Below are positions 1-5,379 of a stretch of 8,520 bases of DNA, in pieces (position 1 is the stretch's first letter; each line of letters starts with the position of its first letter). The position numbers were made by a program, and so were the translations under genes. The notes under the pieces are model-generated. The model made no database searches. It had not been told where the DNA came from and worked only from the letters and a program-made list of their open reading frames with translations. The stretch is from CAXMPK01 sp964195405. Lineage in GTDB: Bacteria; Actinomycetota; Acidimicrobiia; Spongiisociales; ZC4RG35. The DNA is taken from the NCBI GenBank assembly GCA_964195405.1, contig CAXMPK010000252.1:1-8520 (forward strand), in the 5' to 3' direction.

Positions 1-43
1 GCTTGGCCCGTGAGGGACCGCCTACTTTGAGGAGCTCGGTCAT
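1..43 (-). CDS. Possible start of a downstream gene, cut by the window edge
   Basis: An ATG at 43-41 on the minus strand opens a frame reading MTELLKVGGPSRAK before the edge. It begins 6 nt after the stop codon of the transporter at 50-1228, so it could be the next gene of a minus-strand operon. No Shine-Dalgarno site is visible before it (the upstream bases read GTAGCGGCAC). Only 14 codons are visible and I recognise no family. It may equally be untranslated sequence. Confidence 0.25.
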   Translation of the reverse strand, partial: MTELLKVGGPSRAK

Positions 44-49
44 GTGCCG

Positions 50-1228
50 CTACGGGACCACCGCAGAGTTGAGCGCTTGCGATTGGTGCTTGACCATTAC
101 GAGCCAGGCCGACCCGATTAGCGCTGCCGCAGCCGCCAAAGACGGCACGAGGAAACTGTCTCCCAGGTCGAAGGTGACGCCAGCGAAAGTAGGTCCGACC
201 ATTTGGCCAAAGGCGAAAGATGCCGTCATCAGGGCAAGTGTCCTCCTCGAATCACCGACCGACAGGCTGCGCGCATACAGCAGACCCAGCGCGGCGATGC
301 CCACGAACGTGCCGCCAAGAAGGATTCCGCCGACCACGATGGCCCGGGCCGATGAAGAGATCACGGTGAGGGCCACACCGCCAGCTTCGATCACACATGC
401 CACGGCGAATGCCGAAGCGAAGCTCCATCTCCGCCCGAGGTATGTCCATAACGCCACCGAAGGGATTGCTGAGAGACCAACCACTAGCCATACGACAGTC
501 TCGAGGGACCTGCCATCAGAGGAAGCGCGGGCGATCGTTGAAATGAAGGTGGCGGTGATGATGTAGCCAAAGCCATACAGCCCGTATGCAACGATAAGCC
601 TCTTCAGCCGTCCATCCGCGGTCGTTTCGGGCTGCGAGGATTCTTGGTCATCCTTATCGGCTTGGCGAGGAACAAGCCACACCACGAATAGGGCCGCCAC
701 CAGCGAGATGACACCACTGGCGATCCACTGAACCCACCAGTCATATCCTTGCGAACCGAGTGCTGAGATAAACAGCGCAGACGCCGTGATCCCGACGCCC
801 ACGCCCGCGAAGAACCACGCTGACAAGCGGGGTCGACCCAGGGCAGCGAGGCGGTCGAGAATCAGGGCCGACGCGAACACGAGAACGAAAGCGCTTGCCA
901 CCCCTCCCAGCAGCCGGATCAGCATCTGAGCGCCCAAAACGTCGGTGAGCCCCATGGCCGCCGTGGTGATCCCACTGGCGAACAGACCTGCCAGGAACAA
1001 CCAACGATGGGAGCCGCGGAGCCATGCCGCCGAAGCGGCCAGCGCGCCAACCAGATATCCCAAGAAGTTCGCTGTAGCGATCAGACCTGCCTCGGTAGGC
1101 GTCAGGCCAATCGCTTCGATCATGTCGGGCAGGATGGGTGTGTACACAAAACGCCCTATCCCCATTGCTACCGCCAGAGATATCAAGCCTCCGGTAGCCA
1201 ACGACATCGACGGGCGGAACGCACTCAC
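50..1228 (-). CDS. MFS transporter, YbfB/YjiJ family
   Basis: Predicted 392-residue inner-membrane permease of the major facilitator superfamily with about 12 hydrophobic segments. A polar, charged loop at residues 188-210 (rich in D, E, Q and K) separates the two six-helix halves. The first helix carries GIGRFVYTPILPDM (23-36), and the start of the second half carries YGLYGFGYIITATFI (215-229). Both are hallmarks of the YbfB/YjiJ family, and the length equals that of E. coli YjiJ. GQMVGP (341-346) lies in the penultimate helix region. The substrate is unknown for this family and cannot be read from the sequence. The start is GTG at 1228; a later ATG at residue 8 is possible. No Shine-Dalgarno site precedes the GTG, but TACGGT lies 6 nt upstream, suggesting a leaderless mRNA. 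The gene is divergent from the second MFS gene across 115 bp. The family call is firm; a transport role in glycogen metabolism is not supported. Confidence 0.9.
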   Translation of the reverse strand: MSAFRPSMSLATGGLISLAVAMGIGRFVYTPILPDMIEAIGLTPTEAGLIATANFLGYLVGALAASAAWLRGSHRWLFLAGLFASGITTAAMGLTDVLGAQMLIRLLGGVASAFVLVFASALILDRLAALGRPRLSAWFFAGVGVGITASALFISALGSQGYDWWVQWIASGVISLVAALFVVWLVPRQADKDDQESSQPETTADGRLKRLIVAYGLYGFGYIITATFISTIARASSDGRSLETVVWLVVGLSAIPSVALWTYLGRRWSFASAFAVACVIEAGGVALTVISSSARAIVVGGILLGGTFVGIAALGLLYARSLSVGDSRRTLALMTASFAFGQMVGPTFAGVTFDLGDSFLVPSLAAAAALIGSAWLVMVKHQSQALNSAVVP

Positions 1229-1234
1229 TTCACG

Positions 1235-1240
1235 ACCGTA
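1235..1240 (-). promoter_or_regulatory. Candidate -10 box for the minus-strand MFS gene
   Basis: The minus strand reads TACGGT here (TANNNT form), with 6 nt between it and the GTG at 1228. That would put the transcript start on or next to the start codon. No convincing -35 hexamer at standard spacing is visible, and there is no Shine-Dalgarno site. The assignment rests on position and on the same pattern recurring in this window. Confidence 0.3.
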
Positions 1241-1330
1241 TCAACAGAGCAGGCGGGACAATCAATTCACCCAGTAGCGTCACTCGGGTGCCGGGTCGAG
1301 CGTTGCCGTGGGCTGGTGATGTCTGCCCCT

Positions 1331-1336
1331 TACCCT
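1331..1336 (+). promoter_or_regulatory. Candidate -10 box for the plus-strand MFS gene
   Basis: TACCCT (TANNNT form) ends 7 nt before the GTG at 1344. The closest -35-like hexamer, TTGCCG at 1304-1309, is 21 nt away, which is too far for a standard promoter. There is no purine-rich Shine-Dalgarno site. A leaderless transcript starting at 1344 is a reasonable but unproven reading. Confidence 0.3.
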
Positions 1337-1343
1337 TCGCTCG

Positions 1344-2459
1344 GTGCAAGGACCAACACGGATATACCTTTCGCTACGTCACCACGCCGACGCCGGCTTG
1401 GTCGCAGCGATTGCGGCTTCCAGCCTGCTGTTTGCCGCCACACCCTTTCTGCTTCCGGAGATAGCCAGCGACTACGGGGTTCAGTTGGGCGTAGCCGGCC
1501 TTGTCTCCACAGCGCAGGTCGGAACGTTTGCTGTGGTGGTCTTTGTTGCGGGGCGCACGCTTCGCACCCGTCGGCGCTATCTGATCGTCGCCACAATCAT
1601 CATGTTTGCGGCCAATCTTGCCAGCGCGTTTGCTCCCACCTTCTCCGTTCTGGTGGCGTTGAGGGTGCTGGCAGGAGGGGCCGCCGGGATCATGGTGTGG
1701 TTGGGATGGGCCAAGGCAATGCGTGTCGGTGCCTCGCTGCGAAATGTTGCCGCCGCAGGTCCCGCCGCCGTGTTCCTGGGAGCACCGCTCATCGGCTGGT
1801 TTGCGTCGTCATACGGAATCGACGCCGTCTTCATTTTCCTCGCGGTGATTGTGTTGCCGGCAGCCGTCCTACCGGTCGAGTTCGCCGGTTTCAAACCCAA
1901 GAGATCTCATGCAGGTGTCTCACGCTCAAACGTGGTCCTCGTTGTCGCCCTCGGGATGCTCACCCTGGCCGGCTCGGCGATGTTCGTATACACCGCCAGC
2001 CTCGGCCAGGACATCGGGATGAGTGCCTTAGCAATCTCTCTGACATTCTCAGCCAATGCTCTTGCAGGATTCGTCGGCGCACAGCTCAAAGGCAAAGGCT
2101 CAGCAGCTCCTTGGATCGCTGTGATCGCGGTATGTGCAGCCACCGTAGGCTTTGTGCCCGAGGCTGGCGTATTCGTGGTTGGCCTGACACTGTGGGGCAT
2201 GGCGTTCTGGATAGCGACGCCACGGGTCATGTCTTCGATTGCCGAATGGTCACCAGCGCCCGAAGACCGCGTGGGTGATGCTCAGTCGGCCATGGCAGTC
2301 GGCCGCGCGATCGGTCCGGCCATTGGTGGCCTGGTTCTTGTTTCCGGGAGCTTTTCCACCCTTGCCATTTGGAGCGTTGGCGGTTTGCTGCTCTCAGCGG
2401 TCGTGGTGCTTTTGGTTGATTCGTACCGCAGGGGAAAGACCTCGCCAACAACGGCCTGA
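1344..2459 (+). CDS. MFS transporter, substrate unknown
   Basis: Predicted 371-residue integral membrane protein with about 12 hydrophobic segments. The N-terminal layout is typical of the major facilitator superfamily: a first helix around residues 17-37, a second around 50-69, then a basic loop GRTLRTRRR (70-78) that is a degenerate form of MFS motif A. A charged stretch (183-195, with KPKRSH) marks the loop between the two halves, and GRAIGPAIGG (320-329) lies in a late helix. It is at the short end for the superfamily but looks complete. The GTG at 1344 is the first usable start after an in-frame stop at 1317-1319; a TTG at residue 19 would cut into the first helix. Drug/metabolite efflux of the general MFS type is the likeliest role, but no substrate can be assigned. 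The gene is divergent from the YbfB/YjiJ-type gene and 229 nt upstream of glgA on the same strand. Confidence 0.88.
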   Translation: MQGPTRIYLSLRHHADAGLVAAIAASSLLFAATPFLLPEIASDYGVQLGVAGLVSTAQVGTFAVVVFVAGRTLRTRRRYLIVATIIMFAANLASAFAPTFSVLVALRVLAGGAAGIMVWLGWAKAMRVGASLRNVAAAGPAAVFLGAPLIGWFASSYGIDAVFIFLAVIVLPAAVLPVEFAGFKPKRSHAGVSRSNVVLVVALGMLTLAGSAMFVYTASLGQDIGMSALAISLTFSANALAGFVGAQLKGKGSAAPWIAVIAVCAATVGFVPEAGVFVVGLTLWGMAFWIATPRVMSSIAEWSPAPEDRVGDAQSAMAVGRAIGPAIGGLVLVSGSFSTLAIWSVGGLLLSAVVVLLVDSYRRGKTSPTTA

Positions 2460-2497
2460 CCGACTAATCAACCCAGGTATGGAGGCTTGAGTCGGTC
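2458..2497 (+). repeat. Inverted repeat straddling the MFS stop codon
   Basis: GACCGACT (2458-2465) and AGTCGGTC (2490-2497) form a perfect 8-bp stem around a 24-nt loop. The left arm begins inside the TGA of the MFS gene. No T-tract follows (the next bases are GCGCAGATATT), so it is not a standard intrinsic terminator, although it could stabilise the 3' end of the transcript. A further CCGACT at 2526-2531 could pair with the right arm instead. Confidence 0.45.
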
Positions 2498-2645
2498 GCG
2501 CAGATATTCCGAGTGTCGGCTCGCTCCGACTGGCGCTGGATCTGCGTAAGTTTGATTCTCGTTTGGCGCCGCGCTTGTAGTCGTCGCCTGCTCGAATCCT
2601 CAATTGCTACTGACTTCTCTCCACCCCAACACGTGCTGTTTCTTC

Positions 2646-2666
2646 GTTGGTTGGGCTGGTTGGTTG
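2646..2666 (+). repeat. G/T mirror repeat with two-tetrad G-quadruplex pattern
   Basis: GTTGGTTGG (2646-2654) is followed by GCT and then by its exact mirror image GGTTGGTTG (2658-2666). The inner 15 nt, GGTTGGGCTGGTTGG (2649-2663), are four GG pairs with loops TT, GCT, TT. This is the layout of the thrombin-binding DNA aptamer with a different central loop. It ends 25 nt before the glgA start on the coding strand, so it lies in the promoter region if the mRNA is leaderless and in the leader otherwise. Confidence 0.6.
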
Positions 2667-2673
2667 ACGAATT

Positions 2674-2685
2674 GCTAGAACTAGC
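2674..2685 (+). promoter_or_regulatory. Small inverted repeat at the glgA start
   Basis: GCTAG-AA-CTAGC lies 3 nt before the GTG of glgA, where a ribosome binding site would be expected, and there is no Shine-Dalgarno sequence. It contains TAGAAC (2676-2681), a near match to a -10 box, 7 nt from the start codon. It could be an operator overlapping the -10 region of a leaderless promoter. With 5-bp arms, chance occurrence is possible. Confidence 0.3.
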
Positions 2686-2688
2686 TGG

Positions 2689-4068
2689 GTGAAGGTCCTC
2701 TTTGCCACAGCTGAGTTGGCTCCCCTAGTGAAAGTCGGGGGATTGGCCGATGCCTCAGCAGGTCTGGTCGACGCACTCCGGAGGAAAGGAATCGAAGTCG
2801 ACATCGTGTTACCGGACTACGGCGAATGTCCCTTGGAATCGGCTGAAAGCCATGAGCTCAGGGTTCCTCGGTGGGCCGGTCCGGCCGCTGTTCGTCAGGG
2901 AAGGCTGGGCGGTGTGGAGGTTTCGCTGGTGGCAGTGCCACGAATGGCGCGCCCACACCCCTACCTGGATGCCAAGGGACGAGGCTGGGCTGACAACGAG
3001 CTCAGGTTCCTTGCATTTTCGATGGCCGTCGCGGCGTGGGCCACGATCACGTCACCTGACGTGATTCATCTGAACGACTGGCACACCGGAGCGACGTTGG
3101 GTTTTCTCGACGATCCACCGCCTTCTGTGCTCACCATTCACAATCTTGCGTACCAGGGCACAACGACGGGTGACAGGCTCGAGTTGTTCACTCGCCGCGC
3201 CGAGGCGTACGACCGGGGAGGTGAGACCAACCCTCTTGCCGGGGCCATCAATCTGGCCGATCGGGTAATCACAGTGAGCCCTACGTTTGCGACTGAGTCT
3301 TTAACCCCGGATGGGGGTTTCGGACTACACGAGTTGTTAGAAGCCAAGGGTGAGGCCTTTTCGGGCATCCTCAACGGAATCGATACCGGGATTTGGAACC
3401 CGGCCACCGATCCCCACCTCGATGAGCATTTCGATGTCGACTCCCACAACAGAAAACGAGACCTTCGTCGGAGTCTGGTCACCGAACTCGGTTGGGAACC
3501 GTCCGCGGAGCCGTTGATCGGGATGGTGACCCGTCTCACCGACCAGAAAGGTGTCGACCTTGCTCTGGAGGCGACCTCGATTTTGGACGATGTCGGCGCC
3601 CGGATGGTGTTGCTCGGATCGGGCGAGCAGTCTCTCGCCAAGGCCGCCCGTCATATCGCCGATGAGCACGCCGACCGGTTCGTATTCAGAGATGGGTACG
3701 ACGAACGCCTAGCCCATCGCATCTTTGGAGGATCCGACCTCTACCTCATGCCCAGTCGTTTCGAACCCTCAGGTCTCACCCAGATGCAGGCTATGCGATA
3801 TGGGTCAATTCCGGTGGTGACCGATGTCGGTGGTCTCCACGATACGGTTACCGATGCCGGCCACTTCCCCCTCGAAGGCAACGGCTTTGTGGCCGGAGAT
3901 GTCAATGGTCTTGCGATCCGCGATGCTTTGGGACGAGCCGTCACTGGCTGGCGAGACCCGGCTCGGCGGACCGAGATCATTCGGCGGGGGATGGGCCATG
4001 ATTGGTCGTGGGGCGTTCCCGCCGGCCTCTACCGCGACGTCTACGACGAGATCACGTCGGTTCGCTGA
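2689..4068 (+). CDS. glgA: Glycogen synthase (ADP-glucose type, GT5)
   Basis: Cytoplasmic enzyme that transfers glucose from ADP-glucose to the non-reducing end of alpha-1,4-glucan. It has 459 residues against 477 in E. coli, and both GT-B halves are present. The N-terminal half has MKVLFATAELAPLVKVGGLADA with the substrate-binding lysine at K15, HLNDWHTG (127-134) and HNLAYQG with the catalytic-site histidine H151. NGID (229-232) and NPATDP follow. The C-terminal half has TRLTDQKG with R282 and K287, matching E. coli R300/K305, and PSRFEPSGLTQMQAMRYG with catalytic E359. The usual cysteine of EPCGL is serine here. This is the E. coli-like GT5 synthase, not the shorter GT4 enzyme of mycobacteria. 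GTG is chosen as the start because it places K15 exactly as in the family. No Shine-Dalgarno site is visible. The 3' end overlaps the convergent glgC gene by 17 bp. Confidence 0.96.
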   Translation: MKVLFATAELAPLVKVGGLADASAGLVDALRRKGIEVDIVLPDYGECPLESAESHELRVPRWAGPAAVRQGRLGGVEVSLVAVPRMARPHPYLDAKGRGWADNELRFLAFSMAVAAWATITSPDVIHLNDWHTGATLGFLDDPPPSVLTIHNLAYQGTTTGDRLELFTRRAEAYDRGGETNPLAGAINLADRVITVSPTFATESLTPDGGFGLHELLEAKGEAFSGILNGIDTGIWNPATDPHLDEHFDVDSHNRKRDLRRSLVTELGWEPSAEPLIGMVTRLTDQKGVDLALEATSILDDVGARMVLLGSGEQSLAKAARHIADEHADRFVFRDGYDERLAHRIFGGSDLYLMPSRFEPSGLTQMQAMRYGSIPVVTDVGGLHDTVTDAGHFPLEGNGFVAGDVNGLAIRDALGRAVTGWRDPARRTEIIRRGMGHDWSWGVPAGLYRDVYDEITSVR

Positions 4069-4075
4069 TCACGTC
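4050..4075 (+). repeat. 9-bp direct repeat across the glgA/glgC overlap
   Basis: GATCACGTC occurs at 4050-4058 and again at 4067-4075, 17 bp apart, separated by GGTTCGCT. The first copy contains the glgC stop (TCA at 4052-4054 on the plus strand) and the second begins inside the glgA stop (TGA at 4066-4068). The repeat period equals the 17-bp overlap between the genes. A short slippage duplication could have produced this arrangement. Confidence 0.7.
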
Positions 4076-5293
4076 CTGTTTGCCGATCACAACCACGCCA
4101 CCATCGGAGACCTGAAACCGTGCTCGGTCACGTTCTGGATCGACTCCGATTGTCGAGCCCGGCGGCACGATCACGCTTTTGTCGATGATGGCGTTGCGGA
4201 TCACCGACCCTTTTCCGACTCGAACATCGTCGAGCACGATGCTTTGCTCGATGGTCGAACCTCCTTCGACGTGCACCCGTTTCGACAAAATCGAGCTGTC
4301 AACACTCGATCCGGAGACGATCACGCCGTTGCTTAGGATCGCGTCCTTCACGGTGCCGGTCACGCCGGGCTCGGAGACGATCTTGGCCGGCGGCGAGTTC
4401 TCGCTAGCCGTGTAGATGGGCCATTCCTCGTTGTAGAGGCTGAAAACGGGCTCGGGGTGAACCAGGTCCATGCTGGCCTCGTAATAGGCGTCGATGGTCC
4501 CGACGTCCCGCCAATACCCACGATCACTCCCGACCGATCCCGGCACGTTGTTGTCGGCGAAGTCATAGACATGGGCTACACCGGCGTCCACCGATTTCGG
4601 AATCAGGTCTCCGCCAATGTCGTGGTTCGAGTTTTCGTCGTCAGCGTCACTGTTGACCAGGTCGTAGAGAAACTCTGCGTCGAAGACGTAGTTTCCCATG
4701 GAGGCCAGGATCACGCTCGGATCATCCGGTACCGGCTTGGGGTCATCCGGCTTCTCTCGGAACACTTCGATCTGAGTTGTGGAACCCCTCTCGATGACAC
4801 CGAACTGCGAAGCGTCCTCGATGGGCATACGGATCGCGGCGACGGTCACCCCTGCTTTGGTATCTCTGTGCTGCTTCAGCATCTGGCTGGGATCCATCCG
4901 GTAGATGTGGTCGGCACCGAAGACAAACACATGATCGGGGCGCTCGTCACGAAGAATGTTGAGATTTTGGTACACAGCATCGGCGGAGCCGAGAAACCAT
5001 CGTTCGCCAACCCGCATCTGGGCAGGAACCGACGTCACGTAGTTGCCGAGAAGAGGTGACATCCGCCAGGTCAGCGATATATGTCGGTTGAGGCTGTCAC
5101 TCTTGTACTGGGTAAGAACGAGTATCCGTCGATAGCCGCCGTTGACGAGACTGGAAAGGGCGAAGTCGATGAGCCGGTACTGGCCGCCAAAGGGAACCGC
5201 CGGCTTGGCGCGGTCCCTGGTCAGCGGCATCAATCGCGCTCCGGTCCCACCGGCAAGAACCATCGAGAGAACTCGGGAGCGGCCTGCTGTCAT
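4052..5293 (-). CDS. glgC: Glucose-1-phosphate adenylyltransferase (ADP-glucose pyrophosphorylase)
   Basis: Converts glucose-1-phosphate and ATP to ADP-glucose and pyrophosphate, the committed step of glycogen synthesis in the cytoplasm. It has 413 residues from the ATG at 5293, about 400 being typical. The nucleotidyltransferase domain shows GGTGARLMPLT (15-25), KPAVPFGG, RWFLGSADAVYQ, the catalytic aspartate in GADHIYRMD (D128), the sugar-phosphate lysine in FREKP (K181), SMGNYVFD (S198) and YWRDVGTIDAYYEA. From about residue 310 a C-terminal left-handed beta-helix is suggested by hexapeptide-like repeats (AILSNGVIVSG, SVIRNAIID). The style (WRMSPLLGNYVT, PAQMRVG) is actinobacterial. A TTG at 5302, preceded by GGAG at 5-nt spacing, would add three residues. 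The ATG is preferred because TAGGTT lies 8 nt before it. The gene is convergent with glgA (17-bp overlap) and divergent from malQ. Family members are usually allosterically controlled by glycolytic intermediates; the effectors here cannot be read. Confidence 0.96.
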   Translation of the reverse strand: MTAGRSRVLSMVLAGGTGARLMPLTRDRAKPAVPFGGQYRLIDFALSSLVNGGYRRILVLTQYKSDSLNRHISLTWRMSPLLGNYVTSVPAQMRVGERWFLGSADAVYQNLNILRDERPDHVFVFGADHIYRMDPSQMLKQHRDTKAGVTVAAIRMPIEDASQFGVIERGSTTQIEVFREKPDDPKPVPDDPSVILASMGNYVFDAEFLYDLVNSDADDENSNHDIGGDLIPKSVDAGVAHVYDFADNNVPGSVGSDRGYWRDVGTIDAYYEASMDLVHPEPVFSLYNEEWPIYTASENSPPAKIVSEPGVTGTVKDAILSNGVIVSGSSVDSSILSKRVHVEGGSTIEQSIVLDDVRVGKGSVIRNAIIDKSVIVPPGSTIGVDPERDRARFQVSDGGVVVIGKQDVISEPT

Positions 5294-5301
5294 GACAACC
5301 A

Positions 5302-5307
5302 AACCTA
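5302..5307 (-). promoter_or_regulatory. Candidate -10 box for glgC
   Basis: The minus strand reads TAGGTT (TANNNT form), with 8 nt between it and the ATG at 5293. If used, the mRNA would start at or very near the ATG and would exclude the alternative TTG at 5302. The competing reading is that GGAG, just upstream, is a Shine-Dalgarno site for that TTG. A TTGACG further upstream is about 25 nt away, too far to be its -35. Confidence 0.3.
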
Positions 5308-5342
5308 CTCCATCGGTCGCCAGGTCTCAGACCGTCAAGCCG

Positions 5343-5370
5343 TTGAAACCACGACCTCATCTGACAAGAT
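5343..5370 (+). promoter_or_regulatory. Candidate promoter for malQ
   Basis: TTGAAA (5343-5348) and CAAGAT (5365-5370), separated by 16 nt, form a weak -35/-10 pair. The -10 ends 6 nt before the TTG at 5377 and 9 nt before the ATG at 5380, consistent with a leaderless or nearly leaderless transcript. The -10 lacks the initial T of the consensus. The only purine run near the start (AAGATGA) is a poor Shine-Dalgarno site. Confidence 0.25.
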
Positions 5371-5372
5371 GA
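5357..5372 (+). promoter_or_regulatory. Inverted repeat between glgC and malQ, possible operator
   Basis: TCATCT-GACA-AGATGA is a perfect 6-bp inverted repeat with a 4-nt centre, 7 nt before the malQ ATG, in the 86-bp gap between the divergent glgC and malQ genes. It overlaps the candidate malQ -10 box, where a repressor would block transcription. No matching regulator is encoded in the window, and the site does not match an operator that I recognise. Confidence 0.35.
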
Positions 5373-5379
5373 CACCTTG

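Noticed and set aside
1007..2278. A 423-codon plus-strand open frame spanning the gap between the two MFS genes
   Set aside because: It is rich in R, C, S and H with no domain pattern, crosses the first gene antisense and the second in another frame, and disagrees with the clear membrane-protein frames. It is a GC-driven shadow frame.
2585..2610. GCTCGAATCCTCA resembling a tRNA T-loop
   Set aside because: The flanking bases do not pair as a T-stem, and no matching acceptor, D or anticodon arms exist upstream.
4457..5059. A 200-codon plus-strand open frame
   Set aside because: It is antisense to glgC, whose motifs are continuous across this stretch.
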